A DNA stretch of 64,000 nt. Source: Nostoc sp. CHAB 5844 (GTDB lineage: Bacteria > Cyanobacteriota > Cyanobacteriia > Cyanobacteriales > Nostocaceae). Below are positions 28,607-37,556 of the stretch, one piece after another. Each line of letters begins with the position of its first letter. Position 1 is the first letter of the stretch. A program made the position numbers and the translations under genes. The notes under the pieces were generated by a model, which worked only from the letters and a program-made list of their open reading frames with translations, made no database searches and was not told the DNA's origin. The stretch spans positions 186,001 to 250,000 of the forward strand of contig NZ_JAIVFW010000001.1 in assembly GCF_020829595.1 (NCBI RefSeq), read 5' to 3'.

Positions 28607-30655
28607 ATGAAGAGCCGTAATTATTTTGTTATGCAAATTTCTAAAACGGCAATTTTAACTTTAGCTACTTTAGCCGCTAGTAATGTAACTCAACAAGCAC
28701 TAGCTTCACCAACTACCTCGACAAATGAGACAAAAAAAGACGTAGTAGTTCCTGTGATTGAAGAAACGCCGACACGAGTAGAGGCAATTTCATCACCGGA
28801 AACCGTCGTCACACCACAATTTTCGCAAAAACCCACAGTCATTAATAAAACTCCAGTAGTACTTGCTCCAGTTAATCAGGGTAATACTACCGTTAAACTC
28901 CCCTCATCTCTACCGACAGACAATAACTTAGTCGTCACAGCTACAGATGTCCAGATAGTAAGCGCAACTCCTGAATTGCAAGAAATCGTTCGCCGAGTGA
29001 TCAAAACCCAAACTGGAGGAGACACCAGCCAAAACCAGTTACAACAAGATGTCGCAGCGATTTTAGAGACTGGTTTATTTACCAGCGCCAACGTCAATAG
29101 CCGCAGCACAGCCACAGGCTTGAGTGTAACGTATCAGGTGCAACCAGTGGTAGTGCGATCGCTGCAACTTTCCGGTGCAAAGGTACTGACTTATCCAGTA
29201 GTTCTCGAACGTTTCCAGCCACAATTCGGTAGCGCCATCAGTCCAGCGGGACTGCAAAAAGCTGTGGAACAAGTAAACAAATGGTACGCTGACAATGGTT
29301 ATAACTTGGCGCGGGTGCTATCAATTAAGCCTAGTCGTGAAGGAATTCTCAACATTAACGTCGCCGAAGGTTTGGTAGGTGATATTAAATTTCGCTTTGT
29401 CAATGACGAAGGTAAAACTGTTGATAGTAAAGGTAATTCTGTTAGTGGACGCACTAAACCAGAGTTTTTACGGCAGCAAATTCAAGTCAAACCAGGGCAA
29501 ATCTTTCAAGAAAAATTGGTACAGCAAGACATTCAACAACTATATCGCACAGGCTTATTTGCGAGTGTGAATGTTGCTTTAGAAGGTGATGCAACAAAGT
29601 TAGATTTAGTTTATGAACTGAAAGAAAATGGGGCGCGGGCTATTAACTTAGGTGGTAGTTATAATGCTGACCAAGGATTAATTGGCACTGTTAACTATCA
29701 AGACCAAAACGTTGCTGGTAAGAACAATATTTTAAATTTAAATGTTGGTTTAAGTAGCCGTGACTTGCAGTTTGATGGAAAATTAATTAATCCTTATCGT
29801 CCAAACAATGCTGATCGCCCAGGATACACTATTAACGGCTTCCGTCGCCAAGAACTTTCCGAAACCTTTGACGACACCATCAAGTTAGCTAACGGCGATA
29901 AAGTGCGGGAAGGACAGATTGGTGGTAGTGTAAGTTTGCAAAGACCGATTGACGGCTGGGATGCTTCTTTAGGATTGAATTATACTCGCACCACAATCCG
30001 CGATCGCCAAGGTAATGTTACCTCAACAGATGCCCAAGGTAATCCCCTATCTGCCAGCGGTTTAGGTATTGATGACTTAACTACTGTATCTTTCACCGCC
30101 GCCAAAGACAAAAGAGATAACCCTCTCAACCCGACTCAAGGTTCCCTACTGAAATTAAGTACAGAACAATCTATCCCCATCGGTCAAGGAAATATTTCCC
30201 TCAATCGTGTCACAGCCAATTACAGCCAATACGTACCAGTCAAGGTATATAACAGTAAGCAACCGCAAGTATTCGCCCTCAATGTCCAAGCTGGTACTGT
30301 GATTGGTAATTTGCCACCTTACGAAGCCTTTAATTTAGGTGGTTCCAACTCGGTGCGCGGTTACGATGCTGGCGATATTGGGAGTGGACGCAGTTACGTT
30401 TTAGCTTCCGCAGAATACCGCTTTCCCATCTTACCCATAGTTGGCGGTGTGTTATTTGCCGACTTCGGCACAGACTTAGGTTCTGGTAGCACTGTTATCG
30501 GAGATCCGGCTGGTGCGCGTGATAAACCCGGTTACGGTTTTGGTTATGGCGCTGGAGTGCGTTTAGATTCGCCACTGGGGTTAATTCGGGCTGACTACGG
30601 CATTAACGACCAAGGAGAAAGCAAAGTGCATCTGGGCATAGGCCAGCGATTTTAA
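28607..30655 (+). CDS. Omp85/BamA-family outer-membrane assembly protein
   Basis: A 682-residue protein; a signal peptide occupies about residues 1-33 (TAILTLATLAASNVTQQALA). An Asn/Thr/Pro-rich linker leads to POTRA domains between about 115 and 370 (motifs VVRSLQLSGAKVL, GDIKFRFVNDEGK, QQDIQQLYRTGLFASVNV), and the C-terminal 300 residues form a beta-barrel with the conserved LGGSNSVRGY loop motif and terminal Phe (HLGIGQRF). It inserts beta-barrel proteins into the outer membrane. Its length is that of the shorter Omp85 paralogues seen in Anabaena rather than of the longer main BamA. ATG at 28607 or 28631. Confidence 0.93.
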   Translation: MKSRNYFVMQISKTAILTLATLAASNVTQQALASPTTSTNETKKDVVVPVIEETPTRVEAISSPETVVTPQFSQKPTVINKTPVVLAPVNQGNTTVKLPSSLPTDNNLVVTATDVQIVSATPELQEIVRRVIKTQTGGDTSQNQLQQDVAAILETGLFTSANVNSRSTATGLSVTYQVQPVVVRSLQLSGAKVLTYPVVLERFQPQFGSAISPAGLQKAVEQVNKWYADNGYNLARVLSIKPSREGILNINVAEGLVGDIKFRFVNDEGKTVDSKGNSVSGRTKPEFLRQQIQVKPGQIFQEKLVQQDIQQLYRTGLFASVNVALEGDATKLDLVYELKENGARAINLGGSYNADQGLIGTVNYQDQNVAGKNNILNLNVGLSSRDLQFDGKLINPYRPNNADRPGYTINGFRRQELSETFDDTIKLANGDKVREGQIGGSVSLQRPIDGWDASLGLNYTRTTIRDRQGNVTSTDAQGNPLSASGLGIDDLTTVSFTAAKDKRDNPLNPTQGSLLKLSTEQSIPIGQGNISLNRVTANYSQYVPVKVYNSKQPQVFALNVQAGTVIGNLPPYEAFNLGGSNSVRGYDAGDIGSGRSYVLASAEYRFPILPIVGGVLFADFGTDLGSGSTVIGDPAGARDKPGYGFGYGAGVRLDSPLGLIRADYGINDQGESKVHLGIGQRF

Positions 30656-30782
30656 CACTAAAGCTAGTACGAGAAGCTAAAAGTCAAAACAACGAACGCT
30701 TATTTTGTAAGCTTTGTGCATATTTTCGATAGTTGCTTTTGAATTCTTATCCCTAAGCTATCTGAGCAATTCTCCAAGATCC

Positions 30783-31130
30783 TCAAATGTAAAGAATTTG
30801 GTTTTCCATTTCATCGGATGTGGTAGTGTTCAGAATTGTAAGTAACCTTTGCACAATTTCCTGATACGGATTTCTGACAGCAATGATGATTCCGTAGTGC
30901 AGCTTTTCTTGCTCAAAGTATTCTCGTGCAAGATATTCAAAATCAGTTCGATTATGCGTAAGGATAGCTGCTCTTTGACTCACAGCATATTCTAATTGTT
31001 CAGCATCTGTTTTACCAAGTTGTCTTGCTTGATGTGCTGTTGTTGCTTCAAACCCGCGAGAACATAGAAGACTTGCTACCAGTACATCAACATCTTCATC
31101 CAAATAAACATGAATAAAAATGTCACTCAT
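30783..31130 (-). CDS. DUF5615 PIN-like toxin
   Basis: A 115-residue PIN-like (Mut7-C) protein with FIHVYLDEDVDVLVASLL at the start, RQLGKTDAEQLEYA, and ILTHNRTDFEYLA carrying the expected acidic positions. Its ATG overlaps the stop codon of the DUF433 gene by 4 bases. It forms a toxin-antitoxin module with that gene. It differs clearly in sequence from the toxin at 26476, so the two modules are not recent duplicates. Confidence 0.9.
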   Translation of the reverse strand: MSDIFIHVYLDEDVDVLVASLLCSRGFEATTAHQARQLGKTDAEQLEYAVSQRAAILTHNRTDFEYLAREYFEQEKLHYGIIIAVRNPYQEIVQRLLTILNTTTSDEMENQILYI

Positions 31131-31408
31131 GCTTTCCGAACTCGTGGGTCGATTAACTCGTCAGGAATACGGTTACGCTCAATGTATTCATTGATTTCTA
31201 CTTGATGGTCTAGATAATAGCTAAGAGCATCAAAAACTTGTGCTAAAACAAGATGCGGCAAACGCTGAGGAATTTCTTCAGGCGAAACCCCGATACGCCA
31301 CATTTCCACAATCGCTCGAACTGGAGTTCTTGTACCTCTGATAATAGGCTCACCACTCAAAATTTCACTGTTTCTGACGATGTGACAGTGTTCCGTTGAC
31401 TGAATCAT
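31127..31408 (-). CDS. DUF433 antitoxin-like protein
   Basis: A 93-residue DUF433 protein, HIVRNSEILSGEPIIRGTRT, followed by VEMWRIGVSPEEIPQRLPHL, with a short acidic/basic tail. The DNA-binding fold and linkage to a DUF5615 gene support an antitoxin/auto-repressor role. It is divergent from the VapB/VapC-like pair at 31562, with 153 bases between, so both promoters share one short region. Confidence 0.88.
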   Translation of the reverse strand: MIQSTEHCHIVRNSEILSGEPIIRGTRTPVRAIVEMWRIGVSPEEIPQRLPHLVLAQVFDALSYYLDHQVEINEYIERNRIPDELIDPRVRKA

Positions 31409-31561
31409 ACAGTTCTTTATCTAGATCTTTCATGCTTATTTTAGCCTGACACCCAATTACCCCACCCCGCAAAAACTAGATAGGGCAATACTATTGTTAT
31501 AAGAAACATAAAAATAACAGCCGTGAAGACATAGGCTAAAATTCATGTAGGAGGAAGCTCT

Positions 31562-31777
31562 ATGTTAAAAACAATTCAAGGAACTTATAAAAACGGCAAA
31601 ATTGAATTAGATGAAATACCGCAAGGCATTACTGAAAGCAAAGTGTTTGTCACTTTTTTAGAAACCAAACCCACAAATTGGCCAGAAATGATCATGGAAT
31701 ATCAAGGTGTAGAAGAAAGTATCATCTTTGAATCATATCGAGATGAACTTTTACCACCGAACGAAATAGAAATTTAA
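31562..31777 (+). CDS. Small antitoxin-like protein
   Basis: A 71-residue protein with the pattern IQGTYKNGKIELDEIP and VFVTFLE, resembling the AF2212/DUF104-type antitoxins that precede PIN toxins. A strong ribosome site (GTAGGAGGAAG) lies before the ATG. Only 2 bases separate it from the PIN gene, so the two are translated together. Function is taken from this pairing. Confidence 0.8.
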   Translation: MLKTIQGTYKNGKIELDEIPQGITESKVFVTFLETKPTNWPEMIMEYQGVEESIIFESYRDELLPPNEIEI

Positions 31778-31779
31778 TT

Positions 31780-32184
31780 ATGGGTTATTTACTAGATACT
31801 TGTGTAATTAGTGATTGTGTTAAAGGAGAAGAAAATACACTCAAACGATTAAAATTAACATCTCGTGCTGAGATTTTTGTTTCATCTTTAATAGTGATGG
31901 AAGTGAAATATGGATTAGCTATTAATCCACAACGCGCTGTTAAAATTCAATCTATTATTGAAACTTTATTAAACTCAATTACAATTTTACCTTTTGATTC
32001 CAAAGAAGCAGAACAAGCTGCTCAAATTAGAAGCTTGCTCAAACTAGCAGGTTTACCTATAGGTGCTTATGATGTACTGATTGCAGCCACCGCAGTCATC
32101 AATAATCACATTTTAGTAACATCTAATGTCAGAGAATTTCAAAGAGTACCTAATTTACAAATTGAAAATTGGCGTTCTGCTTGA
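31780..32184 (+). CDS. vapC: VapC-type PIN-domain toxin
   Basis: A 134-residue PIN-domain protein. Metal-binding acidic residues are seen at D6 (YLLDTCVIS), E in VMEVKYGL and D in GAYDVLIAA; the fourth position has Asn in TSNVREFQRV, as in many VapC proteins. The domain cleaves RNA, commonly tRNA, when not bound by its antitoxin. It is paired with the small gene 2 bases upstream. The 3' end is close to the amidase gene on the other strand. Confidence 0.92.
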   Translation: MGYLLDTCVISDCVKGEENTLKRLKLTSRAEIFVSSLIVMEVKYGLAINPQRAVKIQSIIETLLNSITILPFDSKEAEQAAQIRSLLKLAGLPIGAYDVLIAATAVINNHILVTSNVREFQRVPNLQIENWRSA

Positions 32185-32199
32185 AGAGCGATCGCTTGT

Positions 32200-33552
32200 T
32201 CACATTAACCCAGCTGATTCATATAATCTTTGCAGCATAGCTGTAATCTTCGCGCCATAGTCTAAATCTGCTGACCAACGACCGGAAAGTTGACTAATTA
32301 ACGGCGCAATTCCGCGTGTGACAAAGCGAAACCTGGGGTCAACAACTTCATTCACCAAAGGTTCTAAACTAGCATAAGCTTTTAAATGTTGAATATGCGC
32401 CCTAACTCCAATTCTGGCATTTTCAAAGGAAGCAGCTTCTGAACCACCACCAATACTACCTAGTCCAGCAAAGTTATTTTGTTCCGGTCTAATATCTCCA
32501 CCGAAGCGTAAAAATCCAGTTTCTACACACATTTGGCAAAAGGCAATATCGTAGTTCACACCTTCGGTTGTGGCTTCTTCTCGATAAAGTTTTGGTAAGT
32601 CAGGAAATTTTACTAAAGCATTTTCATTGTTATTTCTCAAAAATAGTTGTAGCTGCACTTCTGAGGTATTACCGCGAGAAATAATCTGATCCATTTGACC
32701 TTTGCAAATCACTAAAATCGAACGTAAGTTAACAGTGCGCGTTCCTGCATCCCAGCTGACGGAAATATTAAAATCCCGTAATTCCACTGCTTTAACATAT
32801 ACTACTCGGCGGTAAGTAATACGGTTGACATTTGGTGCTTTTGTTAGATCAATCCGCAAGCGATCTACTAAGTCAATGGGAATATAAGCATTGCCATTGA
32901 CTAATATTCCTTGTTCTGGGTAGTTCTGCCCGTTGATGTTGATATTAATAGATGGGTAAGTTTGTTCCGTTGGAGTTCCAGGTGTGGGGTCAATAACCCG
33001 ACTCCAAGATGCTAGGCCATCGGCAATACCTAAAGCAAAATCACGGCGACGGTTTTGCAGCAATGCACGGTCATCAGGGCTGCTGAGAAATCCTACTTGC
33101 ATTAACAAAGAAGGTAGTGTAATTTGACGACAGAATGCTAAACGTCCCAAGCCACTATCTGTATCTGGTTTGACTCCGCGATTAGGTAATTGAGTAATGC
33201 GGCGTAATAGTCCAACTAACAGCAGTTCACCATTACTTTTACGCTCATTATTATTGGCAATGTAAAATACACTAGCCCCGCGCACAGTTGGACTGCTGGC
33301 TGAATCAGCGTGAATTTCTAGGGCGACATCACCTCGACGACCACGAGAATTGATCCAAGCGATGGTGTCTGCGGCGCTTAAATCGTCAGGAATTGCCAAA
33401 ACTTCAAAAGTCCGCGCCCGCAATTCTGTCACAATCAAATCCCGCAGCAGAATCATTTCTCTAGCTTCGGTTGTGCCACCTGCGATCGCACCTGGATCGA
33501 TTCCTCCCGCTTCTTTGCCTCCGTGAGCCGCCGAAATAAAAATACGCCCCAT
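32200..33552 (-). CDS. N-acetylmuramoyl-L-alanine amidase with C-terminal glucosaminidase domain
   Basis: A 450-residue protein with three parts: Amidase_3 (about 1-185), a stalk domain like those of copper amine oxidase N termini (about 205-280; GNAYIPIDLVDRL), and a glucosaminidase-like domain (about 310-445; CVETGFLRFGG, NNFAGLGSIGGG). Zinc ligands H10, E30 and H81 are present. The Glu that normally follows in the (E)xGF motif near the end of the amidase is Gln here (LLMQVGFLSSPDD, Q152). There is no signal peptide although the substrate is periplasmic peptidoglycan, so the start or the export route is uncertain. It would cleave cell-wall amide or glycan bonds. Confidence 0.85.
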   Translation of the reverse strand: MGRIFISAAHGGKEAGGIDPGAIAGGTTEAREMILLRDLIVTELRARTFEVLAIPDDLSAADTIAWINSRGRRGDVALEIHADSASSPTVRGASVFYIANNNERKSNGELLLVGLLRRITQLPNRGVKPDTDSGLGRLAFCRQITLPSLLMQVGFLSSPDDRALLQNRRRDFALGIADGLASWSRVIDPTPGTPTEQTYPSINININGQNYPEQGILVNGNAYIPIDLVDRLRIDLTKAPNVNRITYRRVVYVKAVELRDFNISVSWDAGTRTVNLRSILVICKGQMDQIISRGNTSEVQLQLFLRNNNENALVKFPDLPKLYREEATTEGVNYDIAFCQMCVETGFLRFGGDIRPEQNNFAGLGSIGGGSEAASFENARIGVRAHIQHLKAYASLEPLVNEVVDPRFRFVTRGIAPLISQLSGRWSADLDYGAKITAMLQRLYESAGLM

Positions 33553-33639
33553 CTTCAGTATTTCCTCTTAAAATATTAAGCGTAAGCAATTCTATACATA
33601 ATTCTTCGTCTAGCAACAAGAATATAATAGCTATTAGGA

Positions 33640-33786
33640 GTCAATAGTCCATTGTCCATTGTATTGACCCTTCGGGTGACGCTCCTTCGTCGCTAACGCT
33701 GACGCTAACGCCAGTTGCTTCAAGTCGGGAGACCCGCCCAACGCACTGGCTCACCATTGACCATTGACCATTGACAATTGACCAAT
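33640..33786. repeat. Dispersed and short tandem repeats upstream of dnaG
   Basis: Heptamer-type repeats CATTGTC and TTGACCA (33645-33661 and 33752-33782) surround a GC-rich block with CGCTAACGCTGACGCTAACG (33692-33711), GTCGGGAGACCCGCCC and CAACGCACTGGC. They reach within a few bases of the dnaG start codon, so any dnaG promoter lies inside or upstream of the repeats. Confidence 0.75.
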
Positions 33787-35706
33787 ATGCAAATCCCCCG
33801 CTTGCACCCCGACACAATTGAGGAAATTAAACAACGTGCTGACATTGTGGATGTGATCTCAGAACACGTAGTTTTACGCAAGCGCGGTAAAGATTTTGTC
33901 GGTTTGTGTCCGTTCCATAACGAGAAAAGTCCTAGCTTTACAGTCAGTCAGACAAAGCAAATGTATTATTGCTTCGGCTGTCAAGCTACTGGTAATGCCT
34001 TTAAGTTTTTGATGGATTTGGGGAAACAGTCTTTCATAGAAGTGGTGCTGGACTTGGCACGGCGTTACCAAGTAAGTGTGCAAACCCTAGAACCTGAGCA
34101 AAGACAAGAATTACAGCGTCGTTTGTCGTTGCGTGAACAATTATATGAAGTTCTGGCGGCGACAGCACATTTTTATCAACATGCTTTGCGGCAAACTCAG
34201 GCGCAAAAGGCGATGCAGTATTTGCTTACTAATCGCCAGTTGCAGGAAGAAACAATTGGGCAGTTTGGTTTGGGATACGCCCCGTCAGGTTGGGAAACGC
34301 TTTATCGCTATTTGGTGGAAAATAAACATTACCCAGTGCAGTTGGTGGAAAAAGCAGGATTGATCAAGCCGCGTAAGGAAGGTGGCGGTTATTATGATGT
34401 ATTCCGCGATCGCCTGATGATTCCCATCCGCGATATTCAAGGACGAGTCATCGCATTTGGCGGTAGAACTCTTACAGAAGAACAGCCGAAATATCTCAAT
34501 TCACCCGAAACTGAACTGTTTAATAAAGGCAAAACTTTATTCGCCATTGACTTAGCCAAAGCCGGGATTGCTCAACTTGACCAAGCTGTGGTAGTAGAAG
34601 GATATTTTGATGCGATCGCGCTTCATGCTGCGGGTATTAATAATGCTGTCGCTTCTCTCGGTACTGCCCTCAGCTTAGAACAAGTAAGATTAGTATTACG
34701 TTACACCGACTCTAAACAGTTAGTTCTCAACTTTGATGCAGATAAAGCTGGGACAAATGCGGCGGAACGGGCAATTGGAGAAATAGCAGATTTAGCATAT
34801 AAAGGCGAAGTCCAACTCAAGATTCTCAATATCCCTGATGGCAAAGATGCTGATGAATACTTGCACACTCACAGTGCAGAAGATTATGGGCAACTATTGG
34901 CAAATGCTCCACTTTGGCTAGATTGGCAGATTCAGCAAATTACTAAAGGTCGGGACTTGCGACAAGCATTTGATTATCAGCAAGTAACTCAGAATATGGT
35001 CAAGTTGTTGGAACGAATTGGGAGTAGTGAAACACGTAAATACTATGTCGCCCACTGCGCTCAAATACTGAGCTTAGGAGATGCTGGACTTGTAAGATTG
35101 CGAGAAGAAAATCTAGAAACTTTACTAGGTGGAATTGCACCCGCTAGTAGACAGCAAAAACCAGTCACAGCTACTGTAAAAAATTATCTCTCTCGTCAAT
35201 CTCCCGCGCCTCTTCCTGATCGGAGTCTTTTAGAACAAGCTGAGGCTTTATTGCTAAGAATTTACCTGCATTGTCCCGAACAGCGACAAGCAATTATTAG
35301 CGAACTTGAAGAACGAAATTTAGATTTTAGCTTGTCTCATCATCGGTTTTTGTGGGGGCAGATTTTAGAATTAACCAACGAGCAAGTTAATTTAATCTCT
35401 AGTTTGCAAGACAGATATTTAGAATTAGCTGAAGAAATAGAATTAATCTCGCATCTGTTTCATTTGAATGAGACAGGCAAAAAAGAAATACTGCGGACTT
35501 CTCAAGTTGTGCAAGCTGCAACTGCTTGTATGGAAAGAGTATTGCGAGAAAAACGCTATCGCCACTTTTTAGAATTGTGGCAAGAAACTGATCCAAAAGC
35601 AGAACCGGAAAGATGGCGATCGTATTACCAAGCATTCTACGCCGAAAAAACCAAACTTCAAGAACTTGATCGCCAACGACAATTTTCACTCACTGATTTG
35701 CTGTAG
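33787..35706 (+). CDS. dnaG: DNA primase
   Basis: A 639-residue primase from the ATG at 33787; a TTG at 33778 lies in repeat sequence and is less likely. The N-terminal CHC2 zinc ribbon is complete (LCPFHNEKSPSF, YYCFGCQATGNAF), followed by the RNA polymerase core (QDRLMIPIRDIQGRVIAFGGR-type motif, VVVEGYFDAIALHAAG and the Toprim acidic motif NFDADKAG), and a DnaB-binding C-terminal part. It makes RNA primers for lagging-strand synthesis. It stands alone, not in the rpsU-dnaG-rpoD group of other bacteria. Confidence 0.97.
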   Translation: MQIPRLHPDTIEEIKQRADIVDVISEHVVLRKRGKDFVGLCPFHNEKSPSFTVSQTKQMYYCFGCQATGNAFKFLMDLGKQSFIEVVLDLARRYQVSVQTLEPEQRQELQRRLSLREQLYEVLAATAHFYQHALRQTQAQKAMQYLLTNRQLQEETIGQFGLGYAPSGWETLYRYLVENKHYPVQLVEKAGLIKPRKEGGGYYDVFRDRLMIPIRDIQGRVIAFGGRTLTEEQPKYLNSPETELFNKGKTLFAIDLAKAGIAQLDQAVVVEGYFDAIALHAAGINNAVASLGTALSLEQVRLVLRYTDSKQLVLNFDADKAGTNAAERAIGEIADLAYKGEVQLKILNIPDGKDADEYLHTHSAEDYGQLLANAPLWLDWQIQQITKGRDLRQAFDYQQVTQNMVKLLERIGSSETRKYYVAHCAQILSLGDAGLVRLREENLETLLGGIAPASRQQKPVTATVKNYLSRQSPAPLPDRSLLEQAEALLLRIYLHCPEQRQAIISELEERNLDFSLSHHRFLWGQILELTNEQVNLISSLQDRYLELAEEIELISHLFHLNETGKKEILRTSQVVQAATACMERVLREKRYRHFLELWQETDPKAEPERWRSYYQAFYAEKTKLQELDRQRQFSLTDLL

Positions 35707-35714
35707 CACTTGAG

Positions 35715-36743
35715 TTAAGCTCGTCCAGCCAGCTGTGCCACCATTGCAATTAACTCCGTCGGCTGGGCTAGTTTATGTAAATGCGAATGAAAACCTGCTT
35801 TTATTACCTTTGCTCTGTCTTCTGTAAGATAAGCAGTCAAAGCAGCAGTAGGAATTTGCCATCCTTTCTCTGCTTCGAGTGCCTTAATTTTCTGAATAAA
35901 AGCATAGCCATCTTCATCAGGCATTCTGATATCACTGATTATGACATCGGGGCGCGATCGCTCCAATTCTTGCAAAGCCTCAGCAACAGTTGCAACTGTT
36001 GTTACTACAACGCCATGTTGCATGAGCATCGCTGCAATCAACTCGCGGTTATCAACTTCATCATCTACAAACAGTACGTGTAAGCCATCCAGCCCATTGG
36101 GTCTTTCTTCTATATGTGCGCTCAAGCTAGGCATTTGCCCAGGTGCTGCTAATTGCTTGTACTTGCTAATATCATGCAAGCATATATGTAACGCACCCAA
36201 AGCTCCCGAAGTTTCTCGGCCTGATTTTACCAAAAGTAAAGCATCAAAAGTTTGACCATTACGGGGACTGATGGAGACTTCCAATTCTTGGACAGACTTT
36301 TCATTTAATGACTGCTTCAGTTTGCTAAGAAAGAATTGATGCTCTGGTTTTGCCACAAAATTAATTAATGATTTACCAATTAGCCAACTCGGAAATACAT
36401 TTAATAATGCAGCAGCAGTATAGTTTATTTCTAAAATTATTCCGTCAGCATTTGTCACCAAATAAGCATTAGGTGCTAACTTGAACAAATCATGATAAAT
36501 CTGACGTTCCGCTATGATTGTTTCATTTTGAAGCAGCATTTCTGCTTCAATATCTTTGATTGTTGCTAAACTAGCCTGCATTTCTTCTTGAAAGAATTCC
36601 AAGTTATTGATAGAAGCCGCAACAGCATTCAAAGCTTCAATCGCCTTTGACTGTTGTATAGGCGACTGGGTTATGTAGTTATGCAGTGCTTGTATCTGCT
36701 GCCGAATTTTTGCAAAACTATAGCTTAACTCTTCTTGGCTCAC
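35715..36743 (-). CDS. PAS domain response regulator
   Basis: A 342-residue protein. An N-terminal helical region (1-78) leads to a PAS domain (about 80-195, APNAYLVTNADGIILEINYTAAALLNV) and a C-terminal receiver (about 222-340) with FVDDEVDNRE, phospho-Asp in IISDIRMPDEDG and Lys in HLHKLAQP. No DNA-binding domain. The helical and PAS parts are closely similar to the PAS-CRP regulator at 48515-49738 (see findings), so the two share one sensor module with different outputs. It converges on dnaG, with 8 bases between the stop codons. Confidence 0.92.
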   Translation of the reverse strand: MSQEELSYSFAKIRQQIQALHNYITQSPIQQSKAIEALNAVAASINNLEFFQEEMQASLATIKDIEAEMLLQNETIIAERQIYHDLFKLAPNAYLVTNADGIILEINYTAAALLNVFPSWLIGKSLINFVAKPEHQFFLSKLKQSLNEKSVQELEVSISPRNGQTFDALLLVKSGRETSGALGALHICLHDISKYKQLAAPGQMPSLSAHIEERPNGLDGLHVLFVDDEVDNRELIAAMLMQHGVVVTTVATVAEALQELERSRPDVIISDIRMPDEDGYAFIQKIKALEAEKGWQIPTAALTAYLTEDRAKVIKAGFHSHLHKLAQPTELIAMVAQLAGRA

Positions 36744-37051
36744 AACTAACTCTCTTTTCTACTACTTTAGGCGTATTCAAGCAATTAACAATTTGCGATC
36801 GCTACATGAATTTAAAATTACTGAGTACAAAAATACTCCCAAATCTCTAGCTTCTAGCCCTTAGCTGCTTTATAATGTGTGCTGATGTACGTAGTTCATG
36901 ATGGCTACTGATATAAATCTACATCTAATAGATGTAGATGTTATGACTCAAGCATGACAAATGTCATGGTTCAAGCGTGACATTGATCGGATGTTTTCTC
37001 TAGTTATAACTTTTATCTTAAAGTTATCAACTCACCAAGGAGATAACAACC
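36744..37051. promoter_or_regulatory. Intergenic region with operator-like palindromes
   Basis: Includes a perfect inverted repeat of two 11-base arms around one base at 36917-36939 (ATCTACATCTA and its complement), then CATGAC-AAAT-GTCATG at 36953-36968, and the direct repeats CTCAAGCATGACA and TTCAAGCGTGACA 22 bases apart (36948 and 36970). The pattern looks like binding sites for a dimeric regulator. They lie upstream of the mini-gene at 37052 and also upstream of the divergent PAS-receiver gene. Confidence 0.5.
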
Positions 37052-37090
37052 ATGATTCTCAACGAATTAAACAAAATTGTTAATATATAG
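37052..37090 (+). CDS. Mini-ORF of 12 codons with strong ribosome site
   Basis: ATG at 37052 is preceded by AAGGAG 9 bases upstream, and encodes MILNELNKIVNI before TAG. It could be a leader peptide, a tiny functional peptide, or the 5' stub of a lost gene. Only the ribosome site and operator-like repeats upstream support it. Confidence 0.3.
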   Translation: MILNELNKIVNI

Positions 37091-37151
37091 ATTGACAAAA
37101 GCTAACAATTGCTCATAACAATTAATCCAGAGTCTATCGAATTCACGTTAA

Positions 37152-37330
37152 CTCAGATCTTGCACTCCTGCGACTGAAGTCGCGGCTACACGAGCAAAAC
37201 CCGCCTGCGCGGGTTACAAACCTTTGATTATGTGTTAGTCCACGTAGGTGGTGAGACCAGCGCTGCGGGAGGGTTTCCCTCCGCAGGCGACTGGCGAACC
37301 CGAAGGGACTTCGTTTGTATAGCCGCGAAT
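37152..37330. repeat. Dispersed GC-rich repeat block
   Basis: Begins CTCAGATCTTGC, then CGACTGAAGTCGCGGCTACACGAG-type segments, CCCGCCTGCGCGGG and GGAGGGTTTCCCTCC hairpins, and CGAACCCGAAGGGA. A shorter relative lies at 55419-55495 (CTCAGATCTTGCGCC, GCAGCTACACGGACAAA). No coding sequence is credible. Confidence 0.7.
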
Positions 37331-37556
37331 TCCATTCGTCGAGTCTTGATGCAATATGTGTGTTAAGGTTAAGCAGAAATTGCCCACTTCCATAATTAAA
37401 TTGGTGACTTTAGTCATATATAAATTAGAAACTATTAGTGACTTTAGTCATGCAGAAAAAATGAAGTTTTTGGCTGATAATTAGTTGCAAATTTTCAATT
37501 TTCTGTCTCAAAACTTGTGCTTCAGAAAATCTTACCGTCAAAAAGGAGTCAATATT

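Noticed and set aside
33778-33786. TTG start for dnaG
   Set aside because: It lies in the TTGACCA tandem repeat; ATG at 33787 gives the usual N terminus.
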